NCBI GenBank assembly: GCA_018697195.1
Contig: CM031870.1
Span: 5,570,819 to 5,634,818, forward strand
Direction of reading: 5' to 3'
Length of the DNA stretch: 64,000 nucleotides
Source: Certhia americana
Lineage: Eukaryota; Chordata; Aves; Passeriformes; Certhiidae
Below are positions 47,668-58,565 of this stretch, piece after piece. Every line of letters starts with the position of its first letter. Position 1 is the stretch's first letter. Both the position numbers and the translations under genes were made by a program. The notes beneath the pieces were generated by a model, which was not told the origin of the DNA, did not search any database, and saw nothing but the letters and a program-made list of their open reading frames with translations.

Positions 47668-50600
47668 CATGCTGGGTGTTTGCCTGGCATGAAACACACA
47701 CCGTGCCAGGGGACAGGAGCAGCACTTTGACATGTAGCACTTGGTGCCTCACAAAAGCTTTGGTCTCCAGCCTGTCGTGGTGAGGAGCATGGCCCCAGTG
47801 GTGTGGGTGAGCTCATAGTGCTGGCAGTGACAGCTGCAGAGCACGTGCTGGAGAGGGAGACGATGTTGGCCATGCCACACAGGATGGAAATAACAACAGG
47901 ACATCACTCCAGCATAACCTACCAGAGGACATGCAGGAGCAATCCTGCTGCCTGACTCAATTGCAGCAGGTTGCAGGGTGGGGCAAGGCAGCAGCTGGGA
48001 CACCACCAAGCTCCGGAGAAAGCCCAGGCATTAGCCCAGACTCTATACAGTGAGCTCTTCATTTGCATCAGAAGTGAAGACATTCATTTGCATCACCCTC
48101 ACTGTATTTTAAAAGCACTTTTCAGCATCAATTTCACTTCAAAGTTCAGTGCAAATCAAAGCTTCTTGATATGATTGAGTTCTGTCCTTTTTTTCTCACA
48201 TCCTTCACAGCAAAAAACCTACATCAAGACACTTAAAATTATAACACCACTAGATGCCATTTCTCACCTCATGAGATCAGCTGCATCCTTTACTAAATGC
48301 TTGTTTTGTATTTACCTCCTGCATGTTGATACTTCATCATAATTTCAGGTAACAGTGCATTTAAAAGACAACATTATACATCAGACTTTTATCAAGCACG
48401 GCCAATTATGCAAATTCCTCCAAAAATTATTTTCAGAGAAAAGAAGGATTGATTGCAGAGATTTGCCATTTATACAGACAGTGATTTAGGAGGGTATTTC
48501 AATTGCTAATATGCCTAACAAAGATGTGGGATTTGTTTGTAAACTTCAGGCCTATAAAATTGAATGTCAACACCAGATAATTATCATGTCCTATCCAAAA
48601 TGCTAAATTTAATCGAAACACTCTTTGTAGTAAATCAACAGTCAGCATTACTCTTAATGAAAGTTGATTATGATGCTGCCTGTATGTAAAAAGTAAGTAC
48701 CAGCCACACAAGTACCATGTACCTCAAGCAAAACAATGCATAATTTCTCATCACTGCCTGGCACGAGAAGTATAACAATGGCATTGCATTTGATCAACTC
48801 CATAGATGTTGGTGCTTAGGGCACAGGTACCAAATTCATTTGGATGAGGGCCAGATTACATATTTAAGTTTGGCCTCTGTTCTCAGGACACCACACTTCA
48901 GCTTCCATTCTTCTCAGGAAGACACTTCACAATAAATTATTAACTATTTTTTCAGTAATATCTTATGATGTTCACCTAGAAAATTTTTAATACTACTCAT
49001 AAACCTTTGCTATTTTGCCTCATCCTTTTTTCCCCCATTCTCTTCCACTGAATTGTCTCTCCCTTGACTTTCCTCTCTCTTTTCCTGCTCTAATCTTTTG
49101 ACAACAGTTCAGACATTAGAAATCATTGCATTGAGGTTGACCCTTGCAATTTCATTAAGGTTACTCTGTGCTGCTGTAAGCTGATTTCTCACTCCTGAGA
49201 ACACACTAACTTGGAAATATAAAAAATCTACACATTGCTTTGCACAGAGATTTCCTGTTTAATTTGCTAATCTCTCTCTGGTGTTAAGATCACACAGAAG
49301 AACATTTAAAGTGCTCTTTAAAGTGAATTTAAAGTGCCATAACACAGGAGCAAACATATACCCTGTTTTCATGATTTCAAAATAGTCAAATCCTATTTGA
49401 ATGCAAATACACCTTTCCTGGCATATATCTTCTGAAAATTTTGAGTTTCATACTAGGAAAGAATTGTCTTTAAATTGTGAGGAGTCACAAATATTTCAGT
49501 TGAAATCCAAGATGGTTTGCTTCTCAAATGCTTTTATATAACTTACAGGAACTCCTCTTTCATTTCTATTCATTCCCCTTCTCTTACAATGTGGCTAGTG
49601 GGAGATGCCTCCTGTGCTGGCCAATGAAAAACATCCAAATCATCCAGGAAAAATTTACATTGTGCAAGTCTTGATGTGCAGTTTTCAGCACCCAAGAGTC
49701 TTATGGTTTATCCTGCACTCAAGTCAGACCACAGGAACTAAGCCAATCCTAACCTACATAGCTCTTGCCCAAAGTGGAGGGGAAGATGCCTTTTGCACAG
49801 TAACCAGTTACAAACTAATAGACATTGTTGTGAAAATACTTCCTAAGCCATCCCAAATGTTTTGTCATTCCATGACTGGAATACCAAGATTCTAATTTAC
49901 CAGAACAAAAAAAGGCAAAGCAAGCTCTGGTGATTCTTGAACAGCTCTACCATCCACCAGAAAGCAAAATGAAAAACTTCAGGAATTACTAATAACTTCC
50001 AAATTACCTTGGGAATAGACATTGCTGTGTTAGAAAAATGTAGGGGGGATCATAAGAATGTTTATGTCTTCCACTAGGAAGTCTCAACACACTGCAATAA
50101 CAGTTAGATGCAGTTTCTTAAATAATTAGATCATAACACATAAAACAAGCAGCAGCATTTTAAGGCATGATATTTGCATTTGTTCTACAACAATAGATAC
50201 ATTTTCCCTATTCTCTTTACAAACTTGTCCTTCATGAAATAGAGGAACCCAATTTAAAAACCAACAAGACAAAAATTACATGACTGTTGGGAGCAGAGGG
50301 GACCCATTTTTCCATGCTACCTCCAGGGATAAAAAAAATCCATAAAAAATCCAGGTGAGTCCTCTGTGAGGACTCAGAACTGGGACAAGCAAGTAAGTTT
50401 GGGTTGCAATTGTTGTTTTCAAAGTTATTTTCTCTTCTCTGTGCTTGTCTCTCCCTTCCCATTATGCTGTCCCAACATTTGATCCTTCCACTACTCCATA
50501 CCATGTCCTACAAGCTCCCTGTGTATTCCATGTCTGCTGGATACAGGCTGCTCCTCCTGCTGCGTGCCATAAACAAAGAATCTGCTCTTACTCAAAATAG
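47668..50600. other. Non-coding sequence; GC-richer first 350 bp
   Basis: The segment 47670-48020 is GC-richer than its surroundings, and two minus-strand frames overlap in it (71 and 86 codons, Ser/Thr/Cys/His-rich). I recognise neither. The rest is AT-rich with no gene or transposon identified. A pair of octamer motifs at 48061-48093 is listed separately. Confidence 0.55.
48058..48095. promoter_or_regulatory. Tandem ATTTGCAT octamers, 25 bp apart
   Basis: Two identical 13-mers, TTCATTTGCATCA, at 48058-48070 and 48083-48095. Each contains the exact POU-domain octamer ATTTGCAT in the same orientation. Two perfect octamers this close are less common than single ones. Octamers also occur by chance in AT-rich DNA, so enhancer function is only a possibility. 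Confidence 0.35.
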
Positions 50601-50601
50601 T

Positions 50602-50841
50602 TTATTCTCCCAGTAGGAACAAGACATAACAGAGAGACAATATTAAAATAGACAGTGTTAACATATGTCTCTTACTTGGAGATTGCTGTCTCCTGGGGAT
50701 AGCCAAGGCAGCCTTAATTTTCCAAACAACCCAAGAAAGTGTGTGCACATCTAGGACAGCTCCCTCCAGGACTCCCTTGAATTGGGCAAGAAAATCCTCA
50801 TCTCCCACAGGAGAGGGATTGACCGCTTTCACATCCGTGAC
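50602..50841 (-). other. Minus-strand open frame with C-terminal hydrophobic segment and overlapping AATAAA; possible exon, unproven
   Basis: From an AG at the TAAGCAG preceding it, a frame of about 79 codons stays open. It starts AVTDVKAVNPSPVG and ends in a basic stretch (RRQQSPSKRH) followed by about 17 hydrophobic residues (LSILILSLCYVLFLLG) and a stop. The stop codon lies inside AATAAA, so the signal immediately ends the frame, as in some compact 3' exons or retroelement 3' ends. A CAAGTAAGAG that resembles a splice donor lies inside it. There is no good pyrimidine tract before the supposed acceptor, and no family I recognise. It could be a decayed retroelement, a terminal exon or chance. 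Chance is most likely. Confidence 0.2.
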
Positions 50842-52194
50842 TGCTTAGGATTTCCTCCTCCATAACCAAACAAGTGGGATAAACTCAAGAGGAGGTCACT
50901 CTGGAAACTCTCTTTGTTCTACAACAAGCACTTGCCATCTCTAACAATCCTCTTTCTTCCCCATCCTATCTCTCAAGAAACCCCCTTTAAGTAAACTCAC
51001 ATGTTCCTACAGTAAAGGAGCATTACCTTGGCCAATAAGGTATTCCCTAGTTGGGCCCAACTATCACCACAGCTGTCCCAGAACCGTTCCTGTTCCTCAT
51101 GCCTACAACTAAAAAGTGTTAACCCCAAAACTTTCTTCTTCTGACAATGAGAACACAAAACAGAAAAGCATGATAAAAAAAAGCATGATGGCTCTGTGGT
51201 ACAGATGATGCTTTTTAAATACAGACATCAAGCACCAGAAAGCCAAGAAAAATGGAATTTTTGACAGGATGAAACTGGTGGTTTTGTCAAAACCACTAAG
51301 GCACAAAACAAATAGATGGTGATGCAAAACACTGGGTTCTTTGCATCTATACCAAAGCACTGTGCTTTGATGACAGCATCATCGCCCCTCACTTCTTTTT
51401 CCCTGAAAGACTTTATCTTTTAAGTATCCTGTGATACCTGGCTTCTCCTTTTCAGTCTATGTATCACTCTCCTGAATTAGATGTGCATATTCCTGAAAAT
51501 ATGGTGAAAAAATTGTCTTCTGTTTGCCCTTAAACTATTTACAGGTCAATTTTAACGATGGACACAAGAACTAAGAGTTTGCCTGAGGGTTTGAGTTCCC
51601 AGCTCTGTCTGACTTCCAGGGAGTCTGCAGCCCCTCTGAAAATTCACAGCAGAGTTACAATTTCAAATGGCATTTCTAACATTCTTTAAACAAAAGAAAT
51701 CATACAACAATCCTCAAAACTAAACCGAGCCTGTGTCAAACAATTTATGCAATTCTCAAGAAACGAAAACTGAGTGAAAATATGACTAATTGAATAGGAC
51801 TCTGTTTCCTGAAGTCTCGTGGAACATTTCCTTTGTCTGAAACTCCCTGGGGCCTGTGCTACTGAAAACACTGTCAGTTAAAGCTCTTCTATTTCCAGGA
51901 GCTGCCTCAGGAGTGAGAGAGTATTTATCGCTGCTGTCACACAGCCTGCTCTGAAGTATCAGCTGCTGAGAACTCATCTCCTGGGTGCCACTCGGTTTGG
52001 GGCACCTGAAGGACCATGAGGTCCCCCCTCACAACAGCAACAAAAAGAGCAACAGCAGCACTAAAACAAGGGGAAATCGCACCTCTTTTAGGTGTAAGGT
52101 AAGGATTTCCTCATCAGAAGCAGTTTGAGAAGGCACTAGCAGCTGCACTGGGGCTGAGGTAGCTGTGGTTTGTACTCTGGGCTTTAGCACCTGT
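50842..52194. other. Non-coding sequence, no gene seen
   Basis: No gene supported. 50842-51110 is pyrimidine-rich on the plus strand and may belong with the frame just before it or with an unrecognised repeat. The remainder is unremarkable unique sequence. Confidence 0.5.
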
Positions 52195-52480
52195 TGCTAT
52201 TCAACAAGAAATGAACCACGCACGCACGACAGCGGTTCTCAAGGAAGGGGAGAAAAAGAGAAAGTTTATTGTGAGACCCTGACTTATATATACCATTGCA
52301 AAAATGTCCAGTGATTGGAAAGAAAGGTTGCCACCTCTCTGACCCCACTGGTCAAACTGAAAGTCCATCATGTCTCAGTTCCTCTAGAGAGGAATGTAAA
52401 CAATCACTGTTTACAGAAATGTGTGTGAGAAAACTGACTCCAAGAATCCAAAACAATCAGAAGGCTTCGAAAAACATGCA
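52195..52480 (-). mobile_element. Endogenous-retrovirus LTR, probably solo
   Basis: Read on the minus strand, a U3-like stretch (about 52480 down to 52293) holds CTCTAGAGGAACTGAGACAT-type sequence and a paired TGTAAACA/TGTTTACA. It leads into TATATAAG (52292-52285), then AATAAA (52270-52265), then a U5-like CGTGCGTGCGTGG block, and ends near TAGCAACA at about 52195. This TATA-AATAAA-U5 order is that of a retroviral LTR, and I recall similar passerine LTRs. The close TATA to AATAAA spacing suggests a short-R type. I find no primer-binding site, gag, pol or env beside it and no target-site duplication, so both boundaries are approximate. The 188-codon plus-strand frame at 52296-52862 starts inside it and is not considered a gene. 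Confidence 0.55.
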
Positions 52481-53393
52481 AGAGCAGGGCAAAAAGCAGC
52501 CAAGTTCCAGCACACACAGGAGCACAACACTGCAGCATGAGGACTTCAAAATCCATATTCAACCTTTCTGTGAAAATAAGCCACAAAAATATGAGTTATA
52601 CCTTGGGATGCTTATGGTAGAGTGCCACAGCTCAGATCTGCCTTCTCACCATCCAGCACACAGCCACACAACAGCTGTAGTAAAGCTTAAGATAATATTT
52701 ATGCTGATTAAATCTTCAGTAGGAAATTGTACCAAAGGTAGTCCTGCTGAAACACACAGGGAAATCACACAAACACCTCATAAGATCCCAATTGCATCAA
52801 AAAGTAACCAACCCCTTAGGCCATCATGGCCAAGGCTGCTCGACATGTGCCATTTCCACTGACTTCATCAAAGGGGAAAAAATAATCTAGAAATTGGTTT
52901 AGCTCAACTGGTGAGAAAGAAACTGACTGTCAGACAAGGAAGGTGCTCTTTTTTTTTAATATATACAGTCTTTTTTCTTTTTACCACTCAGTCTCCTTTC
53001 CTTGCTTAAAAGAGAAAGATTTTCCCCCATGTGAGTTCTGAAACTTAGTAGCTATTACACTCAGGATGATCCAGAAGTGCTATACAAGTACAAGTCAAGT
53101 ACTGGCTGTTCCCTTTTATGATAGCTGAAGACCTGGTCTCAAGGTTTTACATTTGTCACTAAAGTAAAAAGTGAAGTATTACTGAGCAATTTCTACAGTA
53201 GCCCCATTTCAAAGGTGATGTTTCTCATAGAAATTAATTCTTATTTTCTTTTGGGGTCCAAACCATTTTTTCCTATGTCAGGATTGTTTTCTAAAGGTCT
53301 GAATTTTAAAAGAAAAATCTGTTCAGGGAAGGTTTTTGTTTTATGCTGTCTCATCTCTTTTGGCAACAGTTACCCTAACTAGAGAGCTGGTCC

Positions 53394-53427
53394 TTTTTTT
53401 GTTTGTTTGTTTGATTTTGTTTGTTTT
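53394..53427. repeat. T-rich (GTTT)n tract
   Basis: A T7 run followed by GTTT units with one GATTTT interruption. Simple sequence. Confidence 0.85.
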
Positions 53428-53878
53428 AAAAGAAAAACTGTTACCAATATGTCACTGAGAATTCATTTAACAGAGCCCTCAATGAGTATATTTAAAGGGG
53501 AGAGGAGGAGATTGTAAGAATGAAGAATGGAAAGAACTGTTATTATGTTGGTGTAAGCAGCTATACATCATTACTTAGCTTAACAACTGAACTATAAAAA
53601 AAGATATAGCAATATCTTTATAGCAATAAACATATTTTGTGAGACATAATTCTGTGTACCTGAGACACAGTCCTCTTGGGTAGAGCATGAATTTAGATTA
53701 TGGAAATATTACTTACTTCTGAACACTTCTTAAATGTCTCCAGGAAAACAAAGCATACATCCTTCCAGCAATATTGACAGAGTTATTATTAAATATTATA
53801 TGGAAGTAGATGTAAACAACCTAGTATGACAGAGTGTATTCTATGTAAAAGATTGTGCACACATTACTAGAGGGGGGA

Positions 53879-53904
53879 AGAAAAACAAACAAACAAAAAA
53901 AAAA
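53879..53904. repeat. A-rich (AAAC)n tract
   Basis: Three AAAC units followed by A10. The composition is complementary to the GTTT tract about 460 bp upstream, so the two could pair as a loose inverted repeat. Confidence 0.85.
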
Positions 53905-56900
53905 GATTGAAGGAGTATTCTGACATAATCTGCTCTTTTCTTTTCCCTTAATGAAAAAATTGGCCTCATTGATTTTACAAACCATTTAAGGCCACATCCC
54001 AGGGCATGGCTAACACACTGCTAGGGCTAAGTGGCAGCCAGGCACACAGTGATGGAGCAGGGTGCTGTCACACCTTGGGAGCTCAGAAAATGCATTTTGC
54101 TTTCTTCCCCTACCTTGCACTGAGTGGCACAAGGAGCAGCAAGGCTCCCAGGAAGATGTGCCCGATTATGGTTTTAATTTTCAGGGTGTAGATTAAGCAA
54201 AAAACCTGTAGGCATTGGGAAATGCTTATTAAAAACAAGTCAAAGTGGTGCCAGTGGTTTTGTCTACAGCCCTCCATTCTGTGTGAGGCAGCACTTTCCA
54301 GGTCCCACTGCCTTCAGAATGGGGGAAGAGAGAGGTATTGAAAGCTGCCTCTCCCAGCCCAGCTCTGGGAGTCACTGCTATTTAGAGGAAAAACCTGCAA
54401 ATTGCTGACCCCCCTCCACAATTTACGCCGTGAGAAACTGATACCTATGTACTAGGAGCAGCATTTGCAGATTGGTGTGGTTTGCAAGGCATTGAGACCC
54501 TGCAATTTGACTAATTTATGGGGCATTTCCCTTTCCGTGGCACTCTCCCCTTCTCTCCTGTGCTGAGGACATGGTCCTTGGTGCTTCCCCACCCCAGCAG
54601 CAGGGCTTTCACCTTGAGAGAGAGCTGTAAAGACTCGAAATAAAGATGTTCCCTCTTCTGCACATCAAGTTTAATTGCTTTTGCTCTGCTGATCCCTGCC
54701 TGGCCCCCAGATAAAAGCATCCTCTCTGTACAGTAAGTTGGGAAAGTACCACAGGGAATGAGGCAGAGTTTGAATGGAGGGCTCTGCACCAAGAATTTCA
54801 TGTCTCTCGCCCGGGAGAAGGATCTGCAGTGATTCAGGTGAGCCAATCAGCATTGCTCAAATTATACAAAATTCATCCAACTTAGCAGTGAGCCCCTGAT
54901 GAAGAATTAGTCAAATAGGTTATAAAAAGAAATTCAAATGCATCAGACTATTGCCACCTGTTTGCAAGAAATTTATGAACAAAAATGAAGTTTCATGAAT
55001 AAATTATTCAAAAGTTATCTCCCCATTGCTTTTCATTAACTTTGATAAAACACACTTTCATCTCTTTCCCTTGCAAATCATTTGGACAGATCAACCTTTT
55101 CCCTCAACATTTTTTAACTAAACAGTAATAAATCCTGAGCAACCAAGCAGTCTTTATGCTAAGAAATCAGTGCCTATTGTAGCCTGTACATAACAATCTA
55201 TGTTTCATTTCTTTGCTGAGCAAAACCAATTCCATTTCCAGAATGCCATCACTGGTAACAGACATTTAATAGGCTGGCTTTCTCCAATAAGCTGTATCTT
55301 TGAAATAAATCTTGCTGACTCTAATGCTTATAGAAACACTATCTGGGTGTGCTGTGAGACACTTCTAATATCTACATCCCAAAACACCCCTTCCAATTTT
55401 GTGGCAAAGAAGCCTTCATGAGCAATATCAAATTCAGTCAATCAGATGATTGCATTAAGAAGTCTGTGTCTGGCTTCTGGAAGGCAGCCTGAGTTTCCTC
55501 TGACTCTAAAAAAGCAGAATTAGCCACAGATACTACCTCTGTTACCTGTAGTCAACACCTGCACATGTCAAACCATAAGACATTACAGCATTGTTAAATA
55601 AAACAAATTAAAATTAAAAGGAAATATATGGAAGCTTAATCTAGCCTTAAAACAATATGCAATTATCTATGGACACAGGTGTGTGACAATTGAGGTCCAA
55701 ACAAAGGTACTGAGCTTCACTAATTAAGCCTTTTCTCACTGCAGCAAAGAATAAAAGATGGAACTCTGCTTTGCAGAGTGTACCTCAGCCCTGGCTGCAC
55801 AGTCAGCAATTGGAAGTGAACAGAAATATTCACTCAGCCTGACAGAGCCCATAGCCCAGCAAAGTCAGGGACCAGGGAAGAGGGACCAACAGCTGCTCCT
55901 ACACCATGATGCTGCTGCCACCAAAAATCTCTTAAAATTATGTGTCATCTTGCAAGGTACTGGGCCTTATTACAAAACCAAGTCATACAAAACCTAAGTT
56001 TTACAAACACTTCAAACACATGAACCTTTTATTCTTTATACACAAGCAAGGGAGAGACTATGTACACATCCACTACGTTTGCCTTAAGCAACTCATTACA
56101 AATGAATAAAGTCATTCATAAACACCAAAATGCATATGCTTAGGCTGTAATAAGCAACTAATTTTCTCCAGCAGCAATACACATTACACAAAATTGTTCA
56201 ATTCACATCCATTACTCTGAACAATAGAAACAAAGTCATTTCGGAGAGCACTGTCCAAGTAACATTCTGCTCCATTATTTAGATGACATTCACCAGGATG
56301 GCAATCCCACACTCCCTTCACTACTGTTCTAACCAGCATTACACCATCACCCACAAAAATACCCTTTGAACACTGTCACCATCTATAGAAATACATTGGG
56401 TAATTCTGATTCGTAATGCCATTGCTGTATTTAGTGCACAGAATTTAAGATGGGTGCAATAAATTAATTCTCTCTCCTCATGGACAGTAAATATTAGGAG
56501 CAAGGAACCTTTGGTATAACTCATGCATCTGCTCTGTTTCACAATGTTTATCAGTGTTTCATCTGTTCACCCATATGGGCTGCCTCATTTTTATAAGGAA
56601 TTACTCAATATTAGAGATTCATGCACTGGAACGTTCCATACACTCTTGATATGATGATTATAATTAGATGTGTGAACCAAATTGATGCTCGTGAAACCCA
56701 GAACAAATAACCTGCATAGCCATACAAGAGCTTCAAATTTTAATATACCCTAATTTATGTTTGGAGTGCTAAAACACTAATAATAGCAAGGAGTAATTGT
56801 CTGGCATTTAAAAACCCTATTAAACTAAAATATGCTAACATAAACCTGTTGTTAGCAGAGAATAACCAGTTGTCACCTGGAACACTGTTCCTCTTCCACT

Positions 56901-57867
56901 TCCCTCTGCTTTTTACTCTGGTCTGAAAATTCAGGCACCAAACAGAGTCACTGTTTGGGAAAATCTTGTCATATTGTTGGTGCCTCTAGAGGTGATTTTT
57001 TTCTTTCCAACACAACCAGTTTCATCCATTCATTACCCAGTCATACTTTCAGTGACACAGTCTGACCTTTATCACCCAAGTGATTGCTTGGAAAAAATGT
57101 TTGCCTGAAAATATCCACATATTCATTTTGTGAGTGATAAGGTGGCAGTGGGACATGGCTGCTATGTCCCAGTCTCATTCTGACCCTTGGTGACTCTTCT
57201 CCTTGCTCAGTGTGATTAGAAAAACATGTCAAACAACAGCTCGAGCCAAGTTACACAGAAACTCTGAGAGTGGTCACAGGAATCACACAACACTGAAACT
57301 CACACAGCACTGAAAATATTTTTCCATGAAACTTTATCTGCATGGTCTAAAAAGTAAGAGGCTGCATACTTTCCTGTCACACTTTGCTTCCAACTCATAC
57401 CCAGGCCATAAAATGCTACCAGCTCCAATCTCATTATTTAACTCTTACCTACATCACTCACCACACTCAACAGAATATATACATGATAGCTTCTAGAGAA
57501 ATTTTGTTTCTTCTGCTTTATTAAAAAAAGAAATAAACAGGATAAAAATCATACCACTTTGTCTTTCATAGTTTAGGGAAAACTTCTATTTTACTCCTTT
57601 AAAGCTATTTTAACTCTTAGGATGAGCACTGTGCTTAGATAAATCAAAGGCAGCAATGACTGGCTCATAATTTCCCTCTTTAAGGGAATCACAGTTTCAG
57701 TAATGGGTTCTATTCATGGAATTCATATGTTTTCAGGTGTAAAGTAGAGGCCTACAGCATTGGGAACTTACCTATGTATCAAACCAAAAGCATATTCAAC
57801 TACAAAATGAGCAACTACAGTGTCTTAACATGTAATGTTGATTTTTTAAAAAAGATTAGTAGGTCAT

Positions 57868-57886
57868 GAAAGGAAAGGAAAGGAAA
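57868..57886. repeat. (GAAAG)n short tandem repeat
   Basis: Nearly four units of the pentamer GAAAG, all purine on the plus strand. Confidence 0.85.
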
Positions 57887-58461
57887 TGTAACTAGTTTAA
57901 TAAACTTCTCTTCAAAGACAACCATTAAAAGCTAGAGGTGCTTTCTCCAAGTGAAATTAAAAGCGTAAAACAAAAGACACGAGATTAATTTCCAAAGATC
58001 CATCCAAAATGTCTATTATTGATTTTCATAAGCAGCTTTCAAACTGGCAGGGATTTTTTATCACGTACACTTTCTACTCTCACCACAGGATCGTGGCACA
58101 TACATAAATTCACATTTTCAGCCAGGACAAAGCACCACACACTCACACCCAAGTCAGCAGTCCCAATGCCACCACCTCACAGTAACCTGTGCTCTTATCT
58201 GGTGACCACTGACAGGCAGCAGAGGAGCCCCACATGGTTAAAAATCAGAGTCACCTCCTGGCTGAGTGAAATGGGCTTTTGGTTTCAATTGCAGTGGCAC
58301 TAAGAACAGGTAAACAGTGAGAAAGAGTGTCCTGTCTGAGGCATAGCAGAAAGCTAATTATTGGATGTGAGATTGATAGAGCCTGTTAAACACACAGAGA
58401 AACTTTTTAAGTAAAGCTATTAGAAACATAAATCCCTTCTTTGAATTCTAATGGAAAAAGA

Positions 58462-58565
58462 TTTGTCTGGGCTCTGGGTTGTTTGTTGTTGGTTGTTGTT
58501 TGGACAGTGTTGGGTTTTTTTAGTTTGGGTTATTTTTTTTTTCAGTGGGGGGTGGTAGTGTGTTG
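58462..58565. repeat. G/T-rich strand-asymmetric tract
   Basis: About 100 bp in which the plus strand is almost entirely G and T. It is built from GTTGTTT and TTGGTTG units, a T10 run and GGGGGGTGG. There are at least four G-runs of three or more, but they are far apart, so a stable G-quadruplex is uncertain. Confidence 0.8.

Larger units (their letters stand above)
52481..58461. other. Unique non-coding sequence, no gene seen
   Basis: About 6 kb with no supportable gene. It contains T/GTTT repeats at 53394-53427, an A-rich AAAC tract at 53879-53904 and a short GGAAA repeat at 57868-57886. Frames of up to 111 codons occur on both strands without recognised domains. The first 100-400 bp may still include LTR-derived sequence. 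Confidence 0.55.
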
